From Methanosarcina sp. MTP4 (GTDB lineage Archaea > Halobacteriota > Methanosarcinia > Methanosarcinales > Methanosarcinaceae), in contig NZ_CP009505.1 of the NCBI RefSeq assembly GCF_000970045.1, positions 3,000,808-3,064,807 of the forward strand: a stretch of DNA of 64,000 nucleotides, read 5' to 3'. Of this stretch, positions 33,799 to 41,722 are shown piece after piece. Positions within the stretch are counted from its first letter, which is position 1. The number at the start of each line of letters is the position of its first letter. The position numbers and the translations under genes were made by a program. The notes under the pieces are model-generated. The model searched no databases and was not told where the DNA came from. It worked only from the letters and a program-made list of their open reading frames with translations.

Positions 33799-34626
33799 TC
33801 ACTTCTTTTTCTCAAGCTCTACTTTTAGGTCAACGATTTCCCCTGCCTGCCACAAAATTTCAAACTCCTCCCGGAGGTTTTTTGCAAGCCCGGCATCCCA
33901 GATTTTCACTACCGAAAGGACGCGGTCTTTATCTTTTGGATGAGGCTGGAAGAGGATTACCACACTATCGTCAACGACCCCGAAATACGAGTCAAAGTTC
34001 TGGCTGAGCCTGATGTCCAGACCTTTTTTCAGTTTCCCGAGAGTTTCTTCCCCCTGCATTGAAAACACGGGAACAAGAGCAAGGAAACGAGGGGAAATAA
34101 GAAGCCGGATTTTAACCCCCCTGTCTACGGCTTTTATGATTTCCGGAAGCAGATTGGCGACTACGGGCATCCCTAAAGCCGGAGGGATTACATTGACCGA
34201 TTTTTTAACTTCCCTGTAGACGGAGGTGGCAAACTTTTTAATTTCGGATTCCGTGATGGCAGTTGTCCAGAAGACCTCGTTCATCCGCTTCTGAGGGGAT
34301 ACGGTTTCCAGGGCCTGTTTTGCTTCCTCGACAGAGCCTTTCAAAAGCGCCATTTCCCTTTCAAGTTCAATTTTCTTTTTCTCAAAAAAAGCATCAAGAG
34401 CGAGCTCAGGGTCTACCGCCCTGAACTTTTTGGGCCTTGAGGTCTGGACTTCCACAAACCCCTTCCCAGCCAGGGACTCGAGGACGGTATAGATCTTCCC
34501 GTAGGGCACCTCCGCATCCCTGTAGACGGAGCTTGCTTCGGATACCCCCAGTTTCAAAAGGGAGAGGTAGGCTGCAGCTTCATAGGCGTTTAGGCCGATA
34601 TCCAGGAGGAGCTTTTTCTTCTGCAC
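33799..34626 (-). CDS. TrmB-family transcriptional regulator
   Basis: The 275-residue protein has the TrmB N-terminal winged helix: LLLDIGLNAYEAAAYLSLLK, VSEASSVYRDAEVPYGKIY, VLESLAGKGFVEVQ. A coiled-coil (ELEREMALLKGSVEEAKQAL) links it to a C-terminal phospholipase-D-like/ligand region (RGVKIRLLISPRFLALVPV...). TrmB proteins of archaea respond to sugars or other small molecules and repress or activate metabolic genes. No neighbouring target operon is evident: pheA lies downstream and a repeat-rich gap upstream. ATG 34626 starts MQKKKLLLDIGL. Confidence 0.9.
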   Translation of the reverse strand: MQKKKLLLDIGLNAYEAAAYLSLLKLGVSEASSVYRDAEVPYGKIYTVLESLAGKGFVEVQTSRPKKFRAVDPELALDAFFEKKKIELEREMALLKGSVEEAKQALETVSPQKRMNEVFWTTAITESEIKKFATSVYREVKKSVNVIPPALGMPVVANLLPEIIKAVDRGVKIRLLISPRFLALVPVFSMQGEETLGKLKKGLDIRLSQNFDSYFGVVDDSVVILFQPHPKDKDRVLSVVKIWDAGLAKNLREEFEILWQAGEIVDLKVELEKKK

Positions 34627-34787
34627 AGTAAATGCTGAATATTATTATGATAAGTAATTTTCGAAAAGAATTAGCAGCAGAAACTCCGATCTCCCGTTAA
34701 AGTTCCACGGGTTCGGGAAATATTCCGCTTGAACCATTCCACTTGAACCCGGAAACCGTTTTTCAATTTGATCATTTAAAAATTCCT

Positions 34788-34806
34788 CCGCCAGCTTGCC
34801 TGGCGG
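34788..34806 (+). repeat. Dispersed hairpin element
   Basis: CCGCCAGCTTGCCTGGCGG, a 7-bp stem with a CTTGC loop, followed by CCCTTCACGAAAAA. Confidence 0.5.
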
Positions 34807-35135
34807 CCCTTCACGAAAAATATACAGGAGAAATAAAAAAGAAAAATTGGAAGGGATCTGACCTTCCGCAGAAGTCCACAAAAATGCCATCTATTTTCTC
34901 AATATGGTTATGAAATAAAAACCAACTCGCAATAATACAAAGAATATCGGACAAATCGGTAAATGAATGATACATTTGTGTACATCTGCGGAAAGTGAGA
35001 GGGATGTTTACACACTGTATTTATTTCTGTATATTCCTTTTTTGCTCGTGTTCTTACCGGTTCCATTCCTTACGTTTTCTCCGGCTACTTTTAATTTTTT
35101 TGTCTTTCTTATTTATTCTCTTAATTCTGGAAAGG

Positions 35136-35156
35136 CCGCTCACCTTCGGTGACCGG
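35136..35156 (-). repeat. Dispersed hairpin element, minus orientation
   Basis: Nine-base arms around a TTC loop; on the minus strand it is followed by CCTTTCCAGAATTAAG, matching the flank seen at 33612 and 48169. Confidence 0.5.
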
Positions 35157-35270
35157 AGACAAGAACGACACGAGATACCTAATCCGGTTATACGGGGGAC
35201 CAAATAAAACGTCCTCACAGACCAGATCTTAACCGTGAATAAGGCTCGGGAGTACGCTTCGCTCCCTCAA

Positions 35271-35633
35271 GCGGACTTTTAACCGTGGATAAGCTGCGGA
35301 AGGCAGCGAGTGCAGACCCAGCAGAGTTGCGGCTCTGCAGTACGCGGTCCGTTTCGCTCCACTTCGTTTCGCTCAAGCGGACTTTTAACCGTGGATAAGC
35401 TGCGGAAGGCAGCGAGTGCAGACCCAGCAGAGTTGCGGCTCTGCAGTACGCGGTCCGTTTCGCTCCACTTCGTTTCGCTCAAGCGGACTTTTAACCGTGG
35501 ATAAGCTGCGGAAGGCAGCGAGTGCAGACCCAGCAGAGTTGCGGCTCTGCAGTACGCGGTCCGTTTCGCTCCACTTCGTTTCGCTCAAGCGGACTTTTAA
35601 CCGTGGATAAGCTGCGGAAGGCAGCGAGTGCAA
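35271..35633. repeat. 106-bp tandem repeat, 3.4 copies, seeded in the ferredoxin gene 3' end
   Basis: Identical 106-bp units begin gcggacttttaaccgtggat at 35271, 35377 and 35483; a fourth begins at 35589 and continues for about 45 bases into the ferredoxin coding sequence, where it encodes the terminal CTRCLPQLIHG and stop. Each downstream copy therefore carries an orphan duplicate of that gene's last codons. The remaining 60 bp is rich in cgcttcgctc-type echoes. Perfect identity among copies implies recent amplification or homogenisation. Confidence 0.95.
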
Positions 35634-35965
35634 ACCCAAAGGCTCTCCATTTTGTGCCTGAGCGGCATGAGGTAGTGGGTGTCTTCGCCTGCGCCGCAGC
35701 TGAAGCAGCGGATGGAGACGTCGGTCTGCCTTGGCTGGGCTTCGGCTTTTTCCCTGTTGAATTCAACTGTGTGCCTTTCTTCGATAGTGATTGCACCCTC
35801 GGGGCAGACTCCTATGCAAAAGCCCATGCCGTCGCAGAGTTCTTCGGATACGACTTTTGCTTTGCCATTTATGACCTGGATTGCGCCTTCGGCACAGGGG
35901 GAAACGCATTTTCCGCAGCCGGTGCATTTTTCTTCGTCAATTTTTACAATCATCCGTTTTACCAT
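35597..35965 (-). CDS. Two-cluster ferredoxin with C-terminal Cys-pair domain
   Basis: The 122-residue protein has a 2[4Fe-4S] ferredoxin domain: CTGCGKCVSPC, then ELCDGMGFCIGVCPEGAI, in which the second cluster motif has the longer CDGMGFC spacing. A C-terminal extension contains CFSCG and CTRC, possibly a zinc or additional iron site. ATG 35965 has GAGGTC upstream. The last codons lie in the fourth unit of the 106-bp tandem repeat. Next upstream genes on the strand are a CGGC-domain protein, a cupin and a sulfite-reductase-like protein, suggesting a redox gene group although gaps are long. Confidence 0.88.
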   Translation of the reverse strand: MVKRMIVKIDEEKCTGCGKCVSPCAEGAIQVINGKAKVVSEELCDGMGFCIGVCPEGAITIEERHTVEFNREKAEAQPRQTDVSIRCFSCGAGEDTHYLMPLRHKMESLWVCTRCLPQLIHG

Positions 35966-36181
35966 AATTTTAGACCTCTCAAAGTTTCGTAAATTAATAT
36001 CAGGTTTGTAAGGACATCAGGTTTGTAAGGATAAGACTTCCAGCCCCACACTCCAAGCCAGGGGGTATTGGGACGAAGGTTGGGGTGTGTAAATCATTGA
36101 TAGAGGAGTGTGGGACGAAAGTTAGCGTGAATGGTTGAAAGGAGAACAAAGGAAGGAAAAGGTGGAGGGGTAATGAGATTT

Positions 36182-36592
36182 TCAGTGGTGTGTGCCCTCC
36201 ACAATTTCGATTCCTTCGTTCCGGATTGTTTTTCTGATGGTGTCGAGGTGCGGGCATTTGGGATAAAAGCCTTCCATCAGCATGCAGGAACTCAGGTGCA
36301 CGACATCAGGTTCGTGCTTTTTGAGCGCCTTTAGCAGGCGGTAAACTCTCCGACCTGAGCAGCCCCCACATGTGAAGAAGGCAATCATCTGTGCGTTTTC
36401 ATCGTAATTTTCGAAATGGGATTCCCTCTCATTGAACGCCTTGAAACATCCAACCCCGGGGCAGGCTTCTGAAACGATATCACAGCGAACGACCGCTATT
36501 TTTGTGGGTTTTAAGGTCTCTGAAGCGGGCTTTATTTCTTTGACCGTTTTGCCTCCGACCTTTTTTTCTTCACTCACTTTTTCTTCGACCAT
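36182..36592 (-). CDS. CGGC-domain protein (putative metal-binding)
   Basis: The 136-residue protein has a lysine/glutamate-rich leader of about 28 residues and then a CGGC domain: IAVVRCDIVSEACPGVGCFKAF, MIAFFTCGGCSGRRVYRLLKAL and VHLSSCMLMEGFYPKCPHLD. The conserved cysteines and His are predicted to bind metal; the biochemical role of the family is unknown. The ATG at 36592 follows GAACGGTGATA. It lies 59 bases downstream of the cupin gene on the same strand and probably shares its transcript. Confidence 0.88.
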   Translation of the reverse strand: MVEEKVSEEKKVGGKTVKEIKPASETLKPTKIAVVRCDIVSEACPGVGCFKAFNERESHFENYDENAQMIAFFTCGGCSGRRVYRLLKALKKHEPDVVHLSSCMLMEGFYPKCPHLDTIRKTIRNEGIEIVEGTHH

Positions 36593-36650
36593 TTTATCAC
36601 CGTTCCTTCTGCGGTTTTATCCGATCACTCACTGGAAATTAAGAAATAAT

Positions 36651-36989
36651 TTACAGCATGCGTGTTTTTTCCGTCGGCCTTGGAGCTTTTACGACAAGTA
36701 CCCTGAAAGTCCCATCTCCGGGATTCAGAAGACGGTGGGGGATTTTTGCAGGACTTTCTATTAGCATGTCCCGGCTGACTTCTACCTGTTCGTCCCCGAT
36801 CTCAACGGCTCCGTTTCCTTCGAGCACGTAGAAAAACACGTCCACCGGCGTGATGTGTTTTTTCAGGGCTTCTCCGGGCTTGAGTTCGATATGTACCGCC
36901 TGAGCATTTTCATTATCATAAAGCATGCGGACACTCACATTGTGAGGGTTCGGTTTTTCAGGTGCTGATTTCATGTCCGTTATTTTCAT
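36651..36989 (-). CDS. Cupin-domain protein
   Basis: This 112-residue single cupin has motif 1 in ELKPGEALKKHITPVDVFFYVLEG (His instead of the full His-x-His set, Glu at the end) and motif 2 in SPAKIPHRLLNPGDGTFRVLVV. Small cupins of this kind bind a metal and act as sensors or enzymes; the function is unknown here. It precedes the CGGC gene by 59 bases. RBS-like AGAGAG lies upstream of ATG 36989. Confidence 0.85.
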   Translation of the reverse strand: MKITDMKSAPEKPNPHNVSVRMLYDNENAQAVHIELKPGEALKKHITPVDVFFYVLEGNGAVEIGDEQVEVSRDMLIESPAKIPHRLLNPGDGTFRVLVVKAPRPTEKTRML

Positions 36990-37296
36990 GTGAATCTCTC
37001 TTCGGCCGTTTTGTATTCAGTTTTTGATTAACCTGGTTTCTCCAGATATGCCGGAATCCCGGGGAAGGTAATCCCTCCCCATGTATCAGAATGTTCAACA
37101 TTTTAGTGCTCACAGTGTGTGAAAATCCTCAATATACCCAAATTTTTAAGATGTTGAATTTCTTGTTGAATTCCTTGTTAAATGTCTTAATTGTGAAAGA
37201 CCCGTTGGAAGCCCCGGAAATAAAAGGAAAATGGGGCTACGGGCCTTATCGGAGGAAACAATTTAAAGTGTATTGACAGCAGTGCAAGCCTGGCAC
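36990..37296. other. Intergenic region upstream of the cupin gene
   Basis: The 307-base stretch contains AT-rich sequence with ttcttgttgaattccttgtt echoes near 37160. No gene is recognised. Confidence 0.3.
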
Positions 37297-37956
37297 TCAC
37301 AGCCCGGTCTGTTTTTTGAATTCTTCCAGGCCAATACTCTCGATGAACGAGCCAAGCCTCTTTTTTGTACCGGAATTTTGGTAGAAATTAACGATCCTGT
37401 CCACGGCTTCCAGGACTTCTTCTTCGGAAAGTTCCTTTGCTACGGGCTCGGCAAGCCTGGGTTTTGCCCCAGCAGCGCCGCCGACCATCAGGGTGTACCC
37501 TTTTGCAGTGCCCATAATCCCGACATCCTTGATCGCGGGCTCGGAACAGGAGTTAGGGCAGCCGGAAACTGCCATTTTGAACTTGGAAGGCATGGGCATC
37601 CCGTGGTACTTCTCGTCCAGTTTCAGGCCGAGACCCACTGCGTCCTGCTTGCCCTGCTTGCAGAAAGTCGTACCCGGACAGAACTTAACGCTCCTGACAC
37701 AGAGCCCTATGGCAGCTCCGGGCGCCATCCCGAGGTCGGCCCAGGCAGCGTCCAGGTCTTCTTCTTTCAGCCCTACGATTGCAATCCGCTGGGCAGAAGT
37801 CGCCTTGAGGGCTGCAGCCCCGTATTTTTCCGCAACGTCAGCAAGTTTCCTGAGGACTGACGGGTCCATAATTCCGCCGGGCAGGTGGGGGGCTATTGCG
37901 TATGTTTCACGGTCTCTCTGAACGATTGCGCCTTTTTCGGGTAAATTTTGTTTCAA
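37297..37956 (-). CDS. Small siroheme sulfite/nitrite reductase-like protein (Dsr-LP), copy 1
   Basis: The 219-residue protein is a minimal siroheme/[4Fe-4S] reductase-like protein found in methanogens. Cluster and siroheme ligands are visible as CPGTTFC...(about 35)...SGCPNSCSEP. An N-terminal substrate-binding half (YAIAPHLPGGIMDPSVLRKL) and a C-terminal ferredoxin-reductase-type half-domain are present. The activity of these short proteins is unproven; sulfite detoxification or assimilation is the common suggestion. I place the start at TTG 37956, preceded by GAGGAGG, because MKQNLPEKGAIVQRD then matches copy 2. It is divergent from an HxlR regulator across a 192-base region with an inverted-repeat operator. 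Confidence 0.9.
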   Translation of the reverse strand: MKQNLPEKGAIVQRDRETYAIAPHLPGGIMDPSVLRKLADVAEKYGAAALKATSAQRIAIVGLKEEDLDAAWADLGMAPGAAIGLCVRSVKFCPGTTFCKQGKQDAVGLGLKLDEKYHGMPMPSKFKMAVSGCPNSCSEPAIKDVGIMGTAKGYTLMVGGAAGAKPRLAEPVAKELSEEEVLEAVDRIVNFYQNSGTKKRLGSFIESIGLEEFKKQTGL

Positions 37957-38081
37957 ATTTTTTGCCTCCTCTTTTACCCTGTCGTTTTTCACCCTGCATC
38001 CGGCCGTTTTTATTCCGTTTTCGGACGTATGGCATCTTTTCGGGTAAGGAATATGATTGATCACAATATCTTGTTTACATG

Positions 38082-38113
38082 GTATCTTTTAGGTACTGAT
38101 ATATTAAAGATAC
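38082..38113. promoter_or_regulatory. Inverted-repeat operator of HxlR module 1
   Basis: GTATCTTTTA (38082-38091) and TTAAAGATAC (38104-38113) form an inverted repeat spanning 32 bases. It sits just upstream of the TATA element TTTATATAG (38117-38125) of the HxlR gene at 38149. The second module has the same half-sites with the same 32-base span at 39458-39489. Confidence 0.75.
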
Positions 38114-38148
38114 TAATTTATATAGTAGACAGTTTCTACCTTCATACC

Positions 38149-38526
38149 ATGAAAGAATGTGCTGTATATGTCAAGGACTGCACCGTGTATAAGACAATGA
38201 ATATTGTAGGGAAGAGGTGGACCATTCATATCCTTCTGGAACTGTACAAAGGGGAAAAGAAGGAAAAACGCTTCAATGAGTTGAAAAGGAAGCTTGGAAC
38301 CATAACCCCAAAGACTCTTTCAGAAAGGCTTACAGAGCTTGAACAGGAAGGCCTTATCGAGAAAAACCTCGACAACTCCACGAATCCCCCGAAGTCCGAG
38401 TATTTCCTGACGGAAAGCGGAATGGATTTCATAAAGATAATCATGGGCATCAAAAGATGGGGCCTGAAATGGAAGTTCAAGAACAAGGAATGTGAAAAGG
38501 CAGTCTGCAAGTATTGTGATATCTAA
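38149..38526 (+). CDS. HxlR-family regulator, copy 1
   Basis: The 125-residue winged-helix protein has the HxlR hallmarks: CTVYKTMNIVGKRWTIHILL at the start (with a conserved Cys before the first helix), FNELKRKLGTITPKTLSERL as recognition region, and LEQEGLIEKN followed by the wing. The C-terminus is ECEKAVCKYCDI, adding three cysteines, so thiol or metal sensing is plausible. ATG 38149 is chosen by comparison with copy 2; the longer frame to 37948 would run through the operator and TATA box. It is divergent from the Dsr-like gene and probably controls it and itself. Confidence 0.9.
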   Translation: MKECAVYVKDCTVYKTMNIVGKRWTIHILLELYKGEKKEKRFNELKRKLGTITPKTLSERLTELEQEGLIEKNLDNSTNPPKSEYFLTESGMDFIKIIMGIKRWGLKWKFKNKECEKAVCKYCDI

Positions 38527-38674
38527 CCGGGAAGATAAGGAAATCTGAAAGAAATAATGCAGCAGTAATGCAGCAAAAAATAAAAAATAAAAAATTCGTT
38601 TTTGGAGGAAACGAATTTTAAAAATAAAAAATGAAGGGGTTAACCTAAAAGTGAAAAAGTGATGGGAAAAAATC

Positions 38675-39346
38675 TTATTTTTCCCAGAGGCCTACTTCCT
38701 TTTTGAACTCTTCCAGGCCGATCTCGTCTATGATTGTTCCGAGTCTCTTCCTGTTTTCTCCGTATTCCTTGAAGAAATCAATGATCCTGTCGACAGCTTC
38801 CAGGACTTCGTCTTCAGTGAGACCCTTTGCCACGACATCTGCGAGCCTCGGTTTCAGTCCGGCAGCCCCGCCTACCATGAGAGTGTAGCCTTTTGCGGTG
38901 CCCATGACCCCGACGTCCTTAATTACGGGTTCGGAGCAGGAACTCGGGCAGCCCGAAACAGCCATTTTTAGCATGTAAGGAAGCTTTACTCCCCTGTACC
39001 TGGCTTCCAGTTTCGTCCCGAGGCCTACGGCATCCTGCTGGCCTTTCCTGCAGAAGGTCGTACCCAGGCAGATCTTGACAGCCTTTACAAAGGGTCCGGC
39101 AACCATTCCGGCGTCCATACCGAGATCTGCCCAGGCGGCGTCAATGTCCTCTTCCTGTAAGCCCACGATTGCCATCTTCTGTTCGGAGGTCATTTTCAGG
39201 GTGGCAGCCCCGTATTTCTCCGCAACATCCGCAATCTTTCTCAGGGTTGCGGGGTCAACAAGCCCTCCCGGGGTCCTTGGGGCAATTAAGTAGGTTTCTC
39301 CGTCGCGCTGGATAATAGCATTTTTTTCAGGTATTGTCTTCTTCAT
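38675..39346 (-). CDS. Small siroheme sulfite/nitrite reductase-like protein (Dsr-LP), copy 2
   Basis: The 223-residue paralog of the protein at 37297. It starts MKKTIPEKNAIIQRDGETYL and has CLGTTFC and SGCPSSCSEP ligand motifs; the first motif has Leu where copy 1 has Pro. The two are roughly two-thirds identical. It is divergent from the second HxlR gene across a 177-base region with the shared operator. The pair of modules looks like a duplicated sensor-enzyme unit that has since diverged. Confidence 0.9.
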   Translation of the reverse strand: MKKTIPEKNAIIQRDGETYLIAPRTPGGLVDPATLRKIADVAEKYGAATLKMTSEQKMAIVGLQEEDIDAAWADLGMDAGMVAGPFVKAVKICLGTTFCRKGQQDAVGLGTKLEARYRGVKLPYMLKMAVSGCPSSCSEPVIKDVGVMGTAKGYTLMVGGAAGLKPRLADVVAKGLTEDEVLEAVDRIIDFFKEYGENRKRLGTIIDEIGLEEFKKEVGLWEK

Positions 39347-39457
39347 GGGTATCGCCTCAACATTTATTGTAAAAATATCAGGATTTACGTAAAGATTTTA
39401 CTCCTGCATCCCTAATAAAGGAATTTCCGGAGAAGATATACATCCATCTTTTGTTGG

Positions 39458-39489
39458 GTATCCTTTTAATAGTAGTATTTTAAAGATAC
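39458..39489. promoter_or_regulatory. Inverted-repeat operator of HxlR module 2
   Basis: GTATCCTTTTAA (39458-39469) and TTTTAAAGATAC (39478-39489) span 32 bases, as in module 1, and lie directly upstream of TTTATATAAG, the TATA box of the HxlR gene at 39524. Confidence 0.75.
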
Positions 39490-39523
39490 TTGTTTATATA
39501 AGGACAGTATCCATGTTTATACC

Positions 39524-39880
39524 ATGAAAAACTGCACTGTTTACAAAACGATGAATATTATGGGAAAACGATGGACTATCCACATCCTTCTGGAGCTGCA
39601 CAAAGGAGATAAGAAAGAAAAAGGTTTTAACGAACTTAAAAGGAAGCTCGGCGGCGTCACCCCGAGAATTCTTTCAGCCCGTCTGGTGGAACTTGAAAGT
39701 GAAGGGCTGATCATAAAGCAAACAGACCACTCCAAGGTTCCCGGCAGGTCCGAATATTTCCTTACGGAAAGCGGGGAAGACTTCATACAGGTTATCCAGG
39801 GAATCAAAAAATGGGGCACGAAGTGGAAATTCAAGAACAGCGAGTGCGACAGGTCTGTCTGCAAATACTGCGACCTTTGA
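39524..39880 (+). CDS. HxlR-family regulator, copy 2
   Basis: The 118-residue paralog of the protein at 38149: NCTVYKTMNIMGKRWTIHIL, FNELKRKLGGVTPRILSARL, LESEGLIIKQ, and a terminal ECDRSVCKYCDL. The cysteine at the N-terminus and three at the C-terminus are conserved between copies, while the leader of copy 1 (MKECAVYV) is missing. No ribosome site is evident and the TATA box lies about 30 bases upstream, so the mRNA is probably leaderless or nearly so. Confidence 0.9.
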   Translation: MKNCTVYKTMNIMGKRWTIHILLELHKGDKKEKGFNELKRKLGGVTPRILSARLVELESEGLIIKQTDHSKVPGRSEYFLTESGEDFIQVIQGIKKWGTKWKFKNSECDRSVCKYCDL

Positions 39881-40309
39881 ATATCTCCGGGATAACAAGG
39901 AGATAAAAGGGAGAAAATTATGAGAGATGCGGGAAAAATTACGGAAAATTACGGAAAAATCTTTAATTTCACAACAGCCGCCCTCTCGCAAAAAATAGGG
40001 GAACAGGACACGGACAGGGGCATTGAAACTATTTTATATACAAAAGAGTCCTAAATTATATTGTGTATATTGTGTGTACTGAATAATGGGGAAGAATTCG
40101 CACCCTTCGGGTGAGGTCCTGCGGCAGGGGTAACAGGAACTGCAGGGAGTAAAAATCACCAGCCGGATTTTCGGGATTGCCGCATTTCCGGAAGGGCCCG
40201 GGGGAGGCCTGCCCATCTCTTCGAGCCGGAAAGAAGGGATAAGGAACTGTAAATACGAACTGCAAATATTAGTGGCAAATATTAGCGGCAAATAAACCGG
40301 GGGTTGTGA
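39881..40309. other. Intergenic region before the acyl-CoA synthetase gene
   Basis: A TATA-like TTTTATATAC lies at 40031-40040. Downstream are a small hairpin (cacccttcgggtg, 40101-40113) and three echoes of gcaaatattag (40261-40293). The block 40100-40220 has coding-like GC but no open frame I trust. Confidence 0.35.
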
Positions 40310-41677
40310 ATGCACAGTGGAGATAATCTGGACTTCTTCTTTAAACCCAAAAGTATCGCCCTTATAGGAGCTTCCCCAAATCCCGAAAAGCTTTCTCACA
40401 CAATCCTTGAAAGCCTCCGTGAGATCGGTTTTGAAGGAAAAACATATCTGGTAAACCCGGGCTACCGGGAGATAGAAGGGCTCAAATGTTACGCCTCGGT
40501 GGAGGAAATAGAGGATGAAATCGACATTGCCGTCTTTGCAGTCCCGGCTACGGCTGTCCTTGAAATCCTGAGAGGCACCGTTGAAAACATAAAAGGGGCG
40601 GTCATCGTCAGTTCGGGTTTCCGGGAAACCGGAGAGGAAGGAAAAAGGATGGAAGCCGAACTGAAAAGCCTTCTCAAGGAAAAAGGGATCCGGGCTATAG
40701 GCCCGAACTGCCTGGGGATCTATGATACCGTATCGAAGGTGGACACCTTCTTTATCGGGAGCGACAAGATCGAAAGGCCCCCCAGAAATGGAATTTCCGT
40801 GCTTACCCAGAGCGGGTCCTTTGCAGCCATGATAATGGACGAGATGGCAAACGAGGAAATGGGGGTTGCAAGGGTAATAAGTTACGGGAACAAAGCCGAT
40901 ATTGATGAAAACGACTGCCTTGAGTTCCTCGCAGCCGATGAAGCCACAAAAGTCGCGGTCCTCTATATCGAATCCGTGGGAGACGGCCGAAAGTTCCTTG
41001 ATGTAGCCTCCCGCTGCGCAAGAAAAAAACCCGTTGTTGCCCTCAAGGTCGGGAAGCGGGAAACCGGGGCAAAGGCAGCCAGTTCCCATACAGGCGCCGT
41101 GAGCGGGAGGTACGAAGCCTATGAAGCCGCCTTTCGGAAAACGGGGATCATTGAAGTAGCAGGGTATGAAGAGCTGAAAGATGCCTGTAAAGTCCTGAGC
41201 AGCTACACCCCGGTCAGGGGAAAAAGAGTCCTTATCATAACCGACGGCGGAGGAATAGGGATTTCCATTGCCGATGCCTGTGAAGATGCCGGCCTTGAAG
41301 TCTCCGAACTCCCGCCTGAGGCTGTCAGCAGGCTGAAAGGAAGCCTTCCTGCATTTGCGGCAGTAAGAAACCCCATGGACCTGACAGGAAATGTAAGGGA
41401 CGAGCACTACCTGGCCGCCCTGCGGGAAGCTTTCGGGGACGAATACGACATTGCCATAGTAAGCCTGCTCTGGGGACCGCCCCTGCTTTCGGAAGGAGTA
41501 GCTGAAAATATAAAGGAATTTGCCGAAAATTCCGGAAAGCCGGTTATCATCTGCTCCCCGGGAGGAAAGTTCCCCCGGAAAATGGCTTCAGCTTTTGCGG
41601 CAAACGGGATTCCTGTCTTTTTCAGCCCGGAAAGTGCAGTCAGGGCAGCGGCGGTGCTTTGCGGGCATAAAAAATGA
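40310..41677 (+). CDS. Acyl-CoA synthetase (NDP-forming), alpha-subunit type
   Basis: The 455-residue protein has the alpha-subunit layout of ADP-forming acetyl-CoA synthetases: a CoA-binding Rossmann domain (FFFKPKSIALIGASPNPEKL), a succinyl-CoA synthetase-like first domain (AIGPNCLGIYDT), a second with the phospho-histidine motif AASSHTGAVSG, and VRNPMDLTGN near 350. Such enzymes convert acyl-CoA, ADP and phosphate to acid, CoA and ATP. A beta subunit (ATP-grasp) would be needed and is neither fused nor adjacent here. GGGGGTTGTG upstream of ATG 40310 supports the start. The substrate is not predictable. Confidence 0.88.
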   Translation: MHSGDNLDFFFKPKSIALIGASPNPEKLSHTILESLREIGFEGKTYLVNPGYREIEGLKCYASVEEIEDEIDIAVFAVPATAVLEILRGTVENIKGAVIVSSGFRETGEEGKRMEAELKSLLKEKGIRAIGPNCLGIYDTVSKVDTFFIGSDKIERPPRNGISVLTQSGSFAAMIMDEMANEEMGVARVISYGNKADIDENDCLEFLAADEATKVAVLYIESVGDGRKFLDVASRCARKKPVVALKVGKRETGAKAASSHTGAVSGRYEAYEAAFRKTGIIEVAGYEELKDACKVLSSYTPVRGKRVLIITDGGGIGISIADACEDAGLEVSELPPEAVSRLKGSLPAFAAVRNPMDLTGNVRDEHYLAALREAFGDEYDIAIVSLLWGPPLLSEGVAENIKEFAENSGKPVIICSPGGKFPRKMASAFAANGIPVFFSPESAVRAAAVLCGHKK

Positions 41678-41722
41678 AAAAGCTTCGAGAAATACTGATG
41701 AAAAAAATGGAAAAAATTAAAA

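Larger units (their letters stand above)
34627..35270. other. Non-coding region with two dispersed hairpins
   Basis: No credible gene is seen. Hairpins of the dispersed family lie at 34788-34806 (plus) and 35136-35156 (minus). A degraded partial copy of the downstream 106-bp repeat lies at about 35229-35270 (ttaaccgtgaataaggctcg). Confidence 0.5.

Noticed and set aside
35279..35796. Several ORFs repeated at 106-base intervals
   Set aside because: They are produced by the 106-bp tandem array and are not genes.
40034..41407. Long minus-strand ORF (457 codons)
   Set aside because: It is antisense to the acyl-CoA synthetase gene, has no domain, and its residues are the shadow of high-GC third positions.
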